This document shows positions 15,691 to 24,621 of a DNA stretch of 64,000 nucleotides, piece by piece. The notes under the pieces were generated by a model. The model searched no databases and had not been told where the DNA came from. It saw only the letters and a list, made by a program, of their open reading frames with translations. This DNA is from Pseudomonadota bacterium (GTDB lineage: Bacteria; Pseudomonadota; Gammaproteobacteria; Burkholderiales; Burkholderiaceae_C). The stretch lies in contig JAIUOW010000017.1 in the NCBI GenBank assembly GCA_020161775.1, positions 52,456-116,455 of the forward strand, in the 5' to 3' direction. The number at the start of each line of letters is the position of its first letter. Within the stretch, counting starts at the first letter, position 1. The translations under genes and the position numbers were made by a program.

Positions 15691-18328
15691 AGGCCAGAGC
15701 ACCGTGATCCACCGCGCCGACTACCAGGCGCCCGCTTTCTGGATCGACACCGTCGATCTGAGCTTCGATCTGGACCCGGCCAAGACCCGCGTGCTGAACA
15801 AGATGCGCCTGCGCCGCAATGCCGCCGTGGCGCCCCAGCCGCTGCGCCTGGACGGCGACGAGCTGAACCTGGCGCGCGTGCTGGTCAACGGCCAGGGCAC
15901 CAGCTTCAAGATGGACGGCGGCCAGCTGGTGCTGGAAAACCTGCCTGAAGGCGACGCGCCTTTTGACATCGAGATCTTCACCACCTGCGCGCCGGCCAAG
16001 AACACCAAGCTCATGGGCCTGTACGTGAGCAACGACTCGTTCTTCACGCAGTGCGAGGCGGAGGGCTTTCGCCGCATCACCTACTTCCTGGACCGCCCGG
16101 ACGTGATGGCGATGTACACCGTGACGCTGCGCGCCGACAAGACCCGCTACCCGGTGCTGCTGTCCAACGGCAACCTGGTGGAACAGGGCACCCTGGAAGA
16201 CGGGCGCCACTTTGCCCGGTGGGTGGACCCGCACCGAAAGCCCAGCTACCTGTTTGCGCTGGTGGGCGGGCAGCTGGTGTGCCGCGAGCAGCGCATCACC
16301 TCGCGCGCGGGCAAGGAGCACCTGCTGCAGGTGTACGTGCGCCCCGGCGACCTGGACAAGACCGAGCACGCCATGAACTCCCTGATGGCCAGCGTGGCCT
16401 GGGACGAGGCCCGCTTTGGCCTGGGTCTGGACCTTGAACGCTTCATGATCGTCGCGACCAGCGACTTCAACATGGGCGCCATGGAAAACAAGGGCCTGAA
16501 CATCTTCAACACCAAGTACGTGCTGGCCAGCCAGGCCACGGCCACCGACACCGACTTCGCCAACATCGAATCGGTGGTGGGCCACGAGTACTTCCACAAC
16601 TGGACGGGCAACCGCGTGACCTGCCGCGACTGGTTCCAGCTGAGCCTGAAGGAAGGCCTGACCGTCTTTCGCGACCAGGAGTTCAGCCAGGACCTGGCCG
16701 GTGAGGCATCGGCCCGCGCCGTCAAGCGCATCGAGGACGTACGCGTGCTGCGCACCGCGCAGTTCCCCGAGGATGCCGGCCCGATGGCCCACCCGGTGCG
16801 GCCCGACAGCTACCTGGAAATCAACAACTTCTACACCGTCACCATCTACGAGAAGGGTGCCGAGGTGGTGCGGATGCAGCAGACCCTGACCGGACGTGAG
16901 GGGTTCGCTAAAGGCATGGCGCTGTACTTCGAGCGCCACGACGGCCAGGCCGTGACCTGCGACGACTTCGCCCAGGCGATTGCCGACGCCAACCCGGGCT
17001 CGCCGCTGGCCAACCTGCTGCCGCAGTTCAAGCGCTGGTACAGCCAGGCCGGCACGCCGCGCGTGCGCGCCACGGGCAGCTACGACGCCGCGGCGCGCCG
17101 CTACACGCTCAGCCTGTCGCAAAGCTGCGCGCCCACGCCGGGCCAGCCGCCCAAGGAGCCCTACGTCATTCCCGTGGCCTGGGGCCTGCTGGCCCAGGAC
17201 GGCAGCGAGATCGCATCGGGCATGCATGTGCTGACCGAGAGCCACGACACGCTGGTGTTTGAGGACATCGCCGCCGAACCTGTGCCGTCGCTGCTGCGCG
17301 GCTTTAGCGCACCGGTCATCCTGGACTTCGACTACACCGACGCACAGCTGCTGGCGCTGCTGGCCCATGACACCGACCCGTTCAACCGCTGGGAGGCGGG
17401 CCAGCGCCTGGCCTTGCGCCGCGCGGCCGCCTTCGTGGCGCCCGGCGCCGGCCCGGTGGCGCTGGACGATGCTTATGTGCAAGCCATGCGCAGCATCCTG
17501 CGCCACCCCACGCTGGACGCTGCATTCAAGGAGCTGGTGCTCACGCTGCCGGCGGAAACCTATATTGCCGAGCAGCTGGACGTGGTGGACCCGCAGCGCA
17601 TCCACGCCGTGCGCGAGGCCATGCGGGAACAGATGGCGCAGGCCCTGCACGCCGACTGGGCCTGGGCCTTTGACACCCACCGCGACAACGGCGCCTACAC
17701 GCCCGACCCGGTGTCCAGCGGCCGCCGTGCATTGGCCGGCCTGGCGCTGGCCCACCTGTGCCTGGCCGCGCGCGAGACCGGGGACACCGTATGGCCCGGC
17801 AAGGCCTACCAGCGTTTCAAGGACGCGGGCAACATGACCGACCGCTTCAATGCGCTGTCGGCGCTGGTGTCCAGCGGCCATGCACTGGCCGACCAGGCCC
17901 TGCAACGCTTCCATGCGATGTTCAAGGACGAGCCGCTGGTGCTGGACAAATGGTTCGCGCTGCAAGCCGGCGCGCCGGACCGTGGCGGCAATGTGCTGCC
18001 GGCCGTCAAGCAACTGATGCGCCACCCCGACTTCAACATCCGCAACCCCAACCGCGCGCGCAGCGTGATCTTCAGCTACTGCAGCGCCAACCCCGGCGCG
18101 TTCCACCGCACCGATGCGGCGGGCTATGTGTTCTGGAGCGAACGGGTGATCGAGCTGGACGCCATCAACCCCCAGGTGGCCGCCCGCCTGGCCCGCGCGC
18201 TGGACCGCTGGACCAAGCTGGTGGAGCCCTGCCGCAGCGCGGCGCGCGAAGCCATTGCCCGCGTGGCGGCCAAGACGGATCTTTCCAACGACGTGCGCGA
18301 GGTAGTCACCCGCGCGCTGGCTGACTGA
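15680..18328 (+). CDS. pepN: Aminopeptidase N (M1 family)
   Basis: The 882-residue zinc aminopeptidase removes N-terminal residues from peptides (E. coli PepN has 870). The exopeptidase motif GAMEN is at residues 266-270. The zinc site is HEYFH at 302-306 with the third ligand Glu325 in LKEGLTVF, and a transition-state Tyr lies near FYTVTIYEKGAEVVRM. The C-terminal helical domain is complete. The ATG at 15680 follows the overlap with the HAD gene; longer readings are shadows of that gene. It is probably cytoplasmic, as no signal peptide is seen. Confidence 0.96.
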   Translation: MLREGQSTVIHRADYQAPAFWIDTVDLSFDLDPAKTRVLNKMRLRRNAAVAPQPLRLDGDELNLARVLVNGQGTSFKMDGGQLVLENLPEGDAPFDIEIFTTCAPAKNTKLMGLYVSNDSFFTQCEAEGFRRITYFLDRPDVMAMYTVTLRADKTRYPVLLSNGNLVEQGTLEDGRHFARWVDPHRKPSYLFALVGGQLVCREQRITSRAGKEHLLQVYVRPGDLDKTEHAMNSLMASVAWDEARFGLGLDLERFMIVATSDFNMGAMENKGLNIFNTKYVLASQATATDTDFANIESVVGHEYFHNWTGNRVTCRDWFQLSLKEGLTVFRDQEFSQDLAGEASARAVKRIEDVRVLRTAQFPEDAGPMAHPVRPDSYLEINNFYTVTIYEKGAEVVRMQQTLTGREGFAKGMALYFERHDGQAVTCDDFAQAIADANPGSPLANLLPQFKRWYSQAGTPRVRATGSYDAAARRYTLSLSQSCAPTPGQPPKEPYVIPVAWGLLAQDGSEIASGMHVLTESHDTLVFEDIAAEPVPSLLRGFSAPVILDFDYTDAQLLALLAHDTDPFNRWEAGQRLALRRAAAFVAPGAGPVALDDAYVQAMRSILRHPTLDAAFKELVLTLPAETYIAEQLDVVDPQRIHAVREAMREQMAQALHADWAWAFDTHRDNGAYTPDPVSSGRRALAGLALAHLCLAARETGDTVWPGKAYQRFKDAGNMTDRFNALSALVSSGHALADQALQRFHAMFKDEPLVLDKWFALQAGAPDRGGNVLPAVKQLMRHPDFNIRNPNRARSVIFSYCSANPGAFHRTDAAGYVFWSERVIELDAINPQVAARLARALDRWTKLVEPCRSAAREAIARVAAKTDLSNDVREVVTRALAD

Positions 18329-18340
18329 CAATCATGGCTG

Positions 18341-18410
18341 TCATGCCGGACCCGATCCGGCATCCACGTTGGCAAGCCAGCATGGATCCCGGGTCAAGCC
18401 CGGGATGGCA
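18341..18410. repeat. Bipartite palindromic (REP-like) intergenic element
   Basis: The first hairpin pairs ATGCCGGA (18343-18350) with TCCGGCAT (18356-18363). The second pairs ATCCCGGG (18386-18393) with CCCGGGAT (18399-18406). The two halves are also imperfect inverted copies of each other. The unit fills the 102-bp gap between pepN and fbp. Short dispersed palindromes of this wording are widespread in proteobacterial genomes. In mRNA it would form a strong structure that could shield or attenuate the transcript. Confidence 0.7.
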
Positions 18411-18430
18411 CCCCGCAAGGAACCTTTGAC

Positions 18431-19444
18431 ATGACCCAAAAAATCTCCCTCACCCGTTACCTCGTTGAACAGCAGCGCGTGGATGGCCACATCCCGTCGC
18501 AGCTGCGGCTGCTGCTGGAGGTGGTGGCCCGCTCGTGCAAGAGCATCAGCCAGGCGGTGAACAAGGGTGCCCTGGGCGGCGTGCTGGGCAGCGCCGGCAG
18601 CGAGAACGTGCAGGGCGAGGTGCAAAAGAAGCTGGACATCATCGCCAATGAAGTGCTGATCGAGGCCAACGAATGGGGCGGCCACCTGGCAGCCATGGCC
18701 AGCGAGGAAATGGATGGCATCTATGTGGTGCCCAACCGCTACCCCCAGGGCGAATACCTGCTGCTGTTTGATCCGCTCGACGGCTCCAGCAACATCGACG
18801 TGAACGTGAGCATCGGCACCATCTTCAGCGTGCTGAAAATGCCCGAAGATGACCGCGGCGTGGACGAAGGCGACTTCCTGCAGCCCGGCAGCAAGCAGGT
18901 GGCCGCCGGCTACTGCGTGTACGGCCCCCAGACCACGCTGGTGCTGACCGTGGGCGACGGCGTGGCCATGTTCACGCTGGACCGCGAGCAGGGCTCATTC
19001 GTGCTGACGCGGGAAAACGTGCAGATCCCGGCGGACACCAAGGAATTCGCCATCAACATGAGCAACATGCGCCACTGGGACGCACCGGTGCGCCGCTACA
19101 TCGACGAATGCCTGCAGGGCAAGGAAGGCCCGCGCGGCAAGGACTTCAACATGCGCTGGATTGCCAGCATGGTGGCCGACGTGCACCGCATCCTCACGCG
19201 CGGTGGCATCTTCATGTACCCCTGGGACAAGCGCGAGCCCGGCAAGCCCGGCAAGCTTCGCCTGATGTACGAGGCCAACCCCATGAGCTGGCTGATCGAG
19301 CAGGCCGGCGGCGCCGCCACCAACGGCCGCCAGCGCATCCTGGACATCCAGCCCACCCAACTGCACGAGCGGGTGAGCGTGATCCTGGGGTCGCGCAACG
19401 AGGTGGAACGCGTTACCAGCTACCACGCCCAGACCCCCGCCTGA
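18431..19444 (+). CDS. fbp: Fructose-1,6-bisphosphatase class I
   Basis: The 337-residue cytoplasmic enzyme removes the 1-phosphate of fructose 1,6-bisphosphate in gluconeogenesis. The metal and phosphate motif DPLDGSSN is at residues 114-121. [24 protein letters not shown] and [20 protein letters not shown] are the active-site segments in the C-terminal half. Length and motifs match the proteobacterial class I enzyme. It follows the palindromic element after pepN, with AAGGAA shortly upstream, and is followed by tRNA-Thr. Confidence 0.97.
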   Translation: MTQKISLTRYLVEQQRVDGHIPSQLRLLLEVVARSCKSISQAVNKGALGGVLGSAGSENVQGEVQKKLDIIANEVLIEANEWGGHLAAMASEEMDGIYVVPNRYPQGEYLLLFDPLDGSSNIDVNVSIGTIFSVLKMPEDDRGVDEGDFLQPGSKQVAAGYCVYGPQTTLVLTVGDGVAMFTLDREQGSFVLTRENVQIPADTKEFAINMSNMRHWDAPVRRYIDECLQGKEGPRGKDFNMRWIASMVADVHRILTRGGIFMYPWDKREPGKPGKLRLMYEANPMSWLIEQAGGAATNGRQRILDIQPTQLHERVSVILGSRNEVERVTSYHAQTPA

Positions 19445-19451
19445 TTTTGGC

Positions 19452-19457
19452 TATAAT
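19452..19457 (+). promoter_or_regulatory. -10 box of the tRNA-Thr gene
   Basis: A perfect TATAAT lies 12 bp before the tRNA 5' end, just after the fbp stop. No convincing -35 hexamer is visible, since the region 17 bp upstream is the end of fbp. The position fits transcription starting a few bases before the mature tRNA. Confidence 0.6.
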
Positions 19458-19469
19458 CGTGGGCTTGAC

Positions 19470-19545
19470 GCCGGTGTAGCTCAGTCGGTAGAGCAGCTCA
19501 TTCGTAATGAGAAGGTCGGGTGTTCGATTCATCTCTCCGGCACCA
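19470..19545 (+). tRNA. tRNA-Thr (anticodon CGT)
   Basis: The 76-nt gene has CCA encoded at 19543-19545. The anticodon stem CTCAT/ATGAG encloses the loop with CGT, which reads ACG codons. The D-arm TAGCTCAGTCGGTAGAGCA is normal. The acceptor stem GCCGGTG against CTCCGGC has one T-T mismatch, and the T-stem GGGTG/CATCT relies on two G-T pairs. The CCA end and conserved loop bases are intact, so it is read as functional. Confidence 0.95.
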
Positions 19546-19550
19546 GATGG

Positions 19551-19583
19551 AAGCCCCTGATTCGCAAGAGTCAGGGGCTTTTT
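19551..19583 (+). terminator. Intrinsic terminator after tRNA-Thr
   Basis: The stem AGCCCCTGA (19552-19560) pairs with TCAGGGGCT (19571-19579) across a 10-nt loop and runs into five T residues. It begins 6 bp after the tRNA. Confidence 0.9.
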
Positions 19584-19691
19584 GCATCCGGGGCGCAGCC
19601 AGCCCCGCTGGCAGCCGCCTTAGGCAATTGCCGTAACCCGTGTGGCGCAATGCCCTAATGCCCGGCGGCGCGGCCCCGCCACACTGGCCGC

Positions 19692-20033
19692 ATGAGCCCC
19701 CTGTACCGCCAGCTGAACCTGTGGATGCGCAAGACCGCTTCGTCTTTTGCGCCGTTGCTGGTTGCGCCGGACGACGCGTTGCCTGCCACGGCCAGCGCAA
19801 CCGAGGGCCGGGTGTACCGCCTGCGCCAGTGGCCCGCGCTGCCCAGTCACTGGCGCACGGCCCGCATCTATCGCGTGTTGTCGGTCATGAGCCAGCGGCC
19901 GGTCAACCGCCACTGGCTGGTTGCACGCCAGGGCATGGCGCCGTCACAGACCGATGCCTTGATCAGCTACCTGGTCACCCAGGACGCGGTGGACATCGTG
20001 GATGTCACTGCGTTCGCGCCGGCGCCCCAGTAA
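19692..20033 (+). CDS. Hypothetical protein, 113 residues
   Basis: I do not recognise the family. The reading starts at an ATG (MSPLYRQLNLWMRKTASSFA) and encodes a soluble basic protein with no signal peptide or membrane segment. The middle YRLRQWPALPSHWRTARIYRVLSVMS is Arg/Trp-rich, and the end SQTDALISYLVTQDAVDIVD looks like an ordered alpha/beta segment. Composition matches neighbouring genes, and it fills the gap between the tRNA terminator and the convergent SapC gene. No overlapping frame looks better. It could be a small DNA- or RNA-binding protein, but nothing proves this. Confidence 0.55.
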   Translation: MSPLYRQLNLWMRKTASSFAPLLVAPDDALPATASATEGRVYRLRQWPALPSHWRTARIYRVLSVMSQRPVNRHWLVARQGMAPSQTDALISYLVTQDAVDIVDVTAFAPAPQ

Positions 20034-20048
20034 ACCGGCCCGCGCGGA

Positions 20049-20798
20049 TCAGGCCGCCGGCTTGGGCGGCGGCTGCATGGTGGCCTTGCGTTCGGCCAGG
20101 CGGTCCACCAGGCGCTGCATGTTCGACAGGCTGGCCAGGTGCATGGAGATCCAGTGCAGCTCGCCCGAGCGGAACAGCGACAGCGCACGCGCGTCCGGCA
20201 ACGCCAGCAGCTTTTTCTCGTCCACGATCATCAGGCCGTTGACGGTAAAGCTGCGCCCGTCCACCAGATCGGCCTTGGCGTTCATTTCCATCAGCAGGTC
20301 CATCTCGGCCAGGCGCTGGCAGAAGGCGTCGGTGCGCAGGTATTCCTGCTGGTAGCGGTTCAAAAAGTCCAGCGCGTTCTGCAGGAACGGCGTGTTGCCG
20401 CCCTGCGCATCGAACAGCGGCTCGCCTTCCTTGTCGTTCAGGCCGGGATAGGCCTCGTCGATGCACACGCCCATCTGGCCGCCGGGCAGGTCCGACAGCA
20501 CAAACGGATAGCGGCGCACGAAAGCCGGTATGTAGTTGGCCGTCCAGCGGCCCTGGGCGTCCACGTACAGGTTCTCGCGGCCGCGCAGCCCCAGCATGGC
20601 CACGGGCGCGATGCGCGCCCCCACACGGGTGAAGACGATGGCGTATTCACGCGCGGCCTCGCCAAACTCCGCCCCCGCCAGGTACAGCGAATTGGCCTTG
20701 GCCGCGAAGGCAAAACTGCTGCTGGCCGCGACCTTGCGGTGGCGGTGCGTGTCGCGGTGCAGCAGCACCGGCTTTTCGTAATAGACAGCGTCGGACAT
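20049..20798 (-). CDS. SapC-family protein
   Basis: The protein has 249 residues. SapC proteins were named from an S-layer operon; their biochemical role is unsettled. Family features are YYEKPVLLHRDTHRH near the start, NSLYLAGAEFGEAAREYAIVF, YIPAFVRRYPFVLSD, FLNRYQQEYLRTDAFCQRLA and the end MIVDEKKLLALPDARALSLF. No signal peptide is seen. It is followed on the plus side by the convergent 113-residue gene, and the HlyC/CorC-family gene lies 27 bp upstream on the same strand. Confidence 0.85.
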   Translation of the reverse strand: MSDAVYYEKPVLLHRDTHRHRKVAASSSFAFAAKANSLYLAGAEFGEAAREYAIVFTRVGARIAPVAMLGLRGRENLYVDAQGRWTANYIPAFVRRYPFVLSDLPGGQMGVCIDEAYPGLNDKEGEPLFDAQGGNTPFLQNALDFLNRYQQEYLRTDAFCQRLAEMDLLMEMNAKADLVDGRSFTVNGLMIVDEKKLLALPDARALSLFRSGELHWISMHLASLSNMQRLVDRLAERKATMQPPPKPAA

Positions 20799-20825
20799 GC
20801 GCGTTCTTCCTTCCAGTTCTGGGCG

Positions 20826-22124
20826 TCAGTCTGCGGCCGGGGGCGGCGGCACGGCGGACGCCAGCACCTTGTCGATGCGCTTGCCGTCCAGGTCCACCAC
20901 CTCAAAGACCCAGCCCGCGCATTCGATGCGTTCACCAGTCCCCGGCAGGCGGCCCGACACCGCCATCAGCAAACCGGCCACGGTGTTGTAGCGGCCCCGG
21001 TCCTCGTCCGGCAGCTCGCGGATGGACAGGCGTGCGCGCAGCTCGGCCACAGGCATCAGGCCGTCCAGCAGCCAGGAGCCGTCTTCACGCTGGGTGGCCC
21101 AGGCATCGGCCTGGGCACCGGGCTGCAGCTCGCCGGTGATGGCCTCCAGCAGGTCGTGCGGCGTCATCAGGCCCTGCACCACGCCGTATTCGTCCACCAC
21201 GAACACCATGCGGCCCGAGCGCGCACGAAACTGCTCCAGCAGTTCCATGCCGGTCAGTGTCTCGGGCACGAACAGCGCGGGCTGGGCATGCGCCTCCACC
21301 GTGCCGGTGGCTGCGGGGCCCAGCTCCAGCAGCCGCGCCACGCTCACCACACCCAGCACGTCGTCCAGCGAACCCCGGCACACCGGGTACCACGAATGCG
21401 CGCCGCCGCGCCCGGCCTGCAGCAGGCACTGGGCAATGGTCAGGTCGGCGTCCAGCCATTCCACATCCGAGCGCGGCAGCATCAGCGACGTGAGCGGGCG
21501 GTCGTCCAGGTGAAACACGTTCTGCACCATCTGGCGCTCGTGCTGCTCGATCACCCCGGCGTCCACGCCCTCTTCCAGGCTGGCGACGATTTCCTCCTCG
21601 GTCATGGATGGGCCGCCCTTGGTGTCGATGCGCAGCAGCTTCAGCGTGGCATGCGTGCTGAATGACAGCAGGCGCACGAAGGGATTGGCGATGGTGGCCA
21701 CCCAGGTCATGGGCACGGCCACCATGCGCGACACGGTCTCGGGGTAGAGCTGGCCGATGCGTTTGGGCACCAGCTCGCCAAACACGATGGTGATGAAGGT
21801 GATGATGGTCACCACCAGCGCCGTGGCCGTGATCTCGGCCGCGCGGCCGGGCAGGCCCAGGGTCAGCAGCCAGACGGCCAGGTCGTCACTGAAAGCGGCC
21901 TCGCCAATGATGCCGTTGAGCATGCCGATGGAGGTGATACCCACCTGCACCGACGACAGGAACCGCGTGGGATTGTCCAGCAGCGCCAGCGAGGCGCGCG
22001 CGCCCTTGTCGCCGCTTTCGGCCATGGCCGTCAGGCGCGCCTTGCGGCTGGATGCCAGCGCCAGCTCGGACATGGCAAACACGCCGTTGAGCAGGGTCAG
22101 CAGCGCGATCAGCAGAAAATCCAT
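20826..22124 (-). CDS. Hemolysin C/CorC-family membrane protein (CNNM + CBS + CorC_HlyC)
   Basis: The 432-residue protein has an N-terminal CNNM domain with three or four membrane segments (MDFLLIALLTLLNGVFAMSE and GITSIGMLNGIIGEAAF). A CBS pair follows (MLPRSDVEWLDADL; VFVVDEYGVVQGLMTPHDLLE), then a C-terminal CorC_HlyC domain (VAGLLMAVSGRLPGTGERI). Proteins of this layout are magnesium/cobalt efflux or ion-homeostasis factors, and the hemolysin name is historical. The start ATG is at 22122-22124. It is divergent from apaH at 22149, with a short shared control region. Confidence 0.92.
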   Translation of the reverse strand: MDFLLIALLTLLNGVFAMSELALASSRKARLTAMAESGDKGARASLALLDNPTRFLSSVQVGITSIGMLNGIIGEAAFSDDLAVWLLTLGLPGRAAEITATALVVTIITFITIVFGELVPKRIGQLYPETVSRMVAVPMTWVATIANPFVRLLSFSTHATLKLLRIDTKGGPSMTEEEIVASLEEGVDAGVIEQHERQMVQNVFHLDDRPLTSLMLPRSDVEWLDADLTIAQCLLQAGRGGAHSWYPVCRGSLDDVLGVVSVARLLELGPAATGTVEAHAQPALFVPETLTGMELLEQFRARSGRMVFVVDEYGVVQGLMTPHDLLEAITGELQPGAQADAWATQREDGSWLLDGLMPVAELRARLSIRELPDEDRGRYNTVAGLLMAVSGRLPGTGERIECAGWVFEVVDLDGKRIDKVLASAVPPPPAAD

Positions 22125-22148
22125 GGGTCAGCAACGAGAATCAACACC

Positions 22149-22982
22149 ATGTCACTTTACTTGATCGGCGATGTGCAGGGCTGCGACAGCGCCCTGGGCC
22201 GGCTGTTGGACGCCGTGGGCTTTTCACCCAGCCGCGACATGGTTTACCTGCTGGGCGACCTGGTCAACCGCGGCCCCGAATCCGCCGCCGTGCTGCGCCG
22301 CCTGATGGCGCTGGGCGGCTCTGCGCGTTGCCTGCTGGGCAACCACGACCTGAGCCTGCTGGCCGTGGCCCATGGGCGGCGGCCCCCGCACCGCAACGAC
22401 ACGCTGGACGGCATCCTCATGGCCGCCGACCGCGCCGCGCTGATCGACTGGGTGCGCCACCAGCGCATGGCGCTGCACGCCCACGGCCTGCTGATGGTGC
22501 ACGGTGGCGTGCTGCCGTCGTGGACGGTGGCACAGACCCTGTCGCTGGCCGGCGAAGTCGAGGCCGTGTTGCGCAGCCCCGCGCTGGCCGACTTCCTGCA
22601 GGAGATGTACGGCAACGAGCCCGACCACTGGGACGACAGCCTCACCGGCGCCAACCGGCTGCGTGTGATTGTCAATGCGCTGACGCGGCTGCGCTTTTGC
22701 ACGCCGCTGGGGGTAATGGACCTGAAGACCAGCGGCGGCCTGGACACCGCGCCGCCAGGCTACCTGCCGTGGTTTGATGTGCCGGGGCGGCGCACGGCGG
22801 ACGTCACCGTGGCATTCGGCCACTGGTCCACGCTGGGCCTGCTGCTGCGCCCCGATGTGCTGTCACTGGACACCGGCTGCGTCTGGGGCGGCTGCCTGAG
22901 CGCGTTGCGCCTGGGCGCGGGGCCCGGCCACCACGAGTTGATACAGGTGAAGTGCGACCAATCCCAAAAGCCGGGGGAATAA
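22149..22982 (+). CDS. apaH: Symmetrical bis(5'-nucleosyl)-tetraphosphatase ApaH
   Basis: The 277-residue protein hydrolyses Ap4A to two ADP in the cytoplasm and can remove Np4 caps from RNA. The metallophosphatase signature is complete: GDVQGCDSAL at the start, GDLVNRGPES near residue 37, and GNHDLSLLAV near residue 63. HGGVLPSW follows near residue 118. Length matches the proteobacterial family. It is convergent with rhlE. Confidence 0.95.
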   Translation: MSLYLIGDVQGCDSALGRLLDAVGFSPSRDMVYLLGDLVNRGPESAAVLRRLMALGGSARCLLGNHDLSLLAVAHGRRPPHRNDTLDGILMAADRAALIDWVRHQRMALHAHGLLMVHGGVLPSWTVAQTLSLAGEVEAVLRSPALADFLQEMYGNEPDHWDDSLTGANRLRVIVNALTRLRFCTPLGVMDLKTSGGLDTAPPGYLPWFDVPGRRTADVTVAFGHWSTLGLLLRPDVLSLDTGCVWGGCLSALRLGAGPGHHELIQVKCDQSQKPGE

Positions 22983-23083
22983 CAGGAAGCCGGGCTTGTT
23001 CGCGTGCCACCGCGGAACCGGCTTTGCCGGGCCGCTGGTGGCGCCCCCTGGGGGGAGGCGCCGAAGGCGCTTCGGGGGGAGCC
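22983..23083. other. GC-rich hairpin-forming gap between convergent apaH and rhlE
   Basis: The 101-bp gap carries several short palindromes, including CCGGCTTTGCCGG near 23019 and a G/C-run block (GGCGCCCCCTGGGGGG) followed by GGCGCCGAAGGCGC. Both genes end here, so it is a candidate bidirectional termination region, but no T-tract is seen. The wording looks like dispersed Comamonadaceae intergenic repeats. No second copy lies in this window. Confidence 0.4.
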
Positions 23084-24514
23084 TTAATCCGCTTTAAAGA
23101 GCGCAGCGACCTTGCGCTTGGGCTTGATGTTGGCCGAAATGCGGGTGCCTGCAGGCTTGGCAGCGGCCTCCCAGGCCGGTGCGGCGTCGGTGGCCGGCGG
23201 CTGGTAGGGCTGGTCAAAGAACGGGTCGCGCGGCGCGGCGGCCGGGCGGTATTCGCGCTGGGGGCGCGGCTGGCGGGGTGCGGGTGCGTCCAGCGCGTCG
23301 CGCGGATCGCCCACCTCGCCTTCTTCGCGCCAGTGGCGGCGGCCGTCGTTGATGCGGCCACGCGGGCGGTCTTCTTCGTATTCGACGGCTTCGACCTCGA
23401 CCTTTTTCTTCAGCAGCTTTTCGAGGTCGGCCATGAGCCGGCCGTCGCTGTTGGACACAAACGTGACCGCCAGGCCCGAGGCGCCGGCGCGGCCCGTGCG
23501 GCCGATGCGGTGGACGTAGTCCTCGGCGTTGAAGGGCACGTCAAAGTTGAAGACGGCGGGCACGTCCTTGATGTCCAGCCCGCGCGCGGCCACGTCGGTA
23601 GCCACCAGCAGGTCCACCTCGCCGGCCTTGAACGCGGCGAGTGCCTTGAGGCGTTCGTCCTGGCTCTTGTCGCCGTGCAGCGCGGTGGTCTTGAGCCCGT
23701 CGCGTTCCAGCGAGCGGGCCAGGCGCGCGCAGCCCAGCTTGCTGTTGACGAACACAAAGGCCTGGGTGATGCCGCGCTGGCGCACGATCTGCTTGAGCGC
23801 GCGGCGCTTGTCGTCGTCGCCCACGCTGTAGAAGCGTTGCTCGACGGTGGAGGCGGTTTCATTGGGGCGGGCGACCTCGATGGTGATCGGGTCCTTCAGG
23901 TAGCTGTTGGCCAGGCGCTTGATCTCGGGCGAGAACGTGGCACTGAAGAGCAGCGTCGTGCGTTCCTTGGGCAGGTAGCTCAGGATGCGCTGCAGGTCGG
24001 GCAGGAAGCCGATGTCCAGCATGCGGTCGGCTTCGTCCAGCACCACGTATTCCACCTGGTTGAGCACGGCATTCTTGGCTTCGATGTGGTCCAGCAGGCG
24101 GCCCGGCGTGGCGACCAGCACCTCCACGCCTTTTTTCAGCTCCAGCGTCTGGGGCTTCATGTCCATGCCACCAAACACCACGGCGCTGCGCAGGTTGGTG
24201 TACTTGGCATAGAGCTTGACCTGCTGCGCCACCTGGTCGGCCAGCTCGCGCGTGGGCAGCAGCACCAGGGCGCGCACCGGGTGGCGCGCGGGCGAGGTGG
24301 AGGCGTTTTCATGCTTGAGCAGGCGCTGCAGCAGCGGCAGCGAGAACGCCGCCGTCTTGCCGGTGCCCGTCTGGGCCGCGCCCATCACGTCCTTGCCGGT
24401 CAGCACCACGGGGATGGCCTGGGCCTGGATGGGGGTCATGGACTCGTAGCCCATTTCGGCCACGGCGCGTGCCAGCGGTTCAGCCAGCGAGAGATTGGAA
24501 AAGGATGACGTCAT
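23084..24514 (-). CDS. rhlE: DEAD-box ATP-dependent RNA helicase RhlE
   Basis: The 476-residue RNA helicase acts in ribosome maturation and cold adaptation. All motifs are in order: Q motif (GYESMTPIQAQAIP), I AQTGTGKT, Ia PTRELADQV, GG, Ib TPGRLLDH, II DEAD in VLDEADRMLDIG, III SATF, IV FVFVNSK, V TDVAARGLDI and VI HRIGRTGRAG. The C-terminal tail from about residue 375 is low-complexity, Arg/Pro-rich and basic, as in RhlE. An AT-rich 107-bp region upstream is shared with the divergent gene at 24622. Confidence 0.95.
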   Translation of the reverse strand: MTSSFSNLSLAEPLARAVAEMGYESMTPIQAQAIPVVLTGKDVMGAAQTGTGKTAAFSLPLLQRLLKHENASTSPARHPVRALVLLPTRELADQVAQQVKLYAKYTNLRSAVVFGGMDMKPQTLELKKGVEVLVATPGRLLDHIEAKNAVLNQVEYVVLDEADRMLDIGFLPDLQRILSYLPKERTTLLFSATFSPEIKRLANSYLKDPITIEVARPNETASTVEQRFYSVGDDDKRRALKQIVRQRGITQAFVFVNSKLGCARLARSLERDGLKTTALHGDKSQDERLKALAAFKAGEVDLLVATDVAARGLDIKDVPAVFNFDVPFNAEDYVHRIGRTGRAGASGLAVTFVSNSDGRLMADLEKLLKKKVEVEAVEYEEDRPRGRINDGRRHWREEGEVGDPRDALDAPAPRQPRPQREYRPAAAPRDPFFDQPYQPPATDAAPAWEAAAKPAGTRISANIKPKRKVAALFKAD

Positions 24515-24562
24515 GCAGCCTTGGATTGTCTCATGCGGGCACGGCTGCTACCTCTGTCTGGT

Positions 24563-24593
24563 TTGACCTTTATTAATACCTTCAAATTATAAT
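24563..24593 (+). promoter_or_regulatory. Candidate promoter of the tandem paralogue pair
   Basis: A -35-like TTGACC (24563-24568) and a perfect -10 TATAAT (24588-24593) are separated by 19 bp, longer than the ideal 17. They lie in the most AT-rich stretch of this part of the window, 28 bp before the ATG at 24622. Confidence 0.5.
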
Positions 24594-24621
24594 TATTTCG
24601 TTTCATTTTCTGGAGACGACC

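Noticed and set aside
15650-18331. An 893-codon open frame on the minus strand
   Set aside because: It is antisense to pepN across its length. pepN has all its catalytic motifs, whereas this frame has only low-complexity Gly/His/Val content.
22952-24508. A 518-codon open frame on the plus strand over rhlE
   Set aside because: It is a shadow of rhlE, which carries every DEAD-box motif in order.
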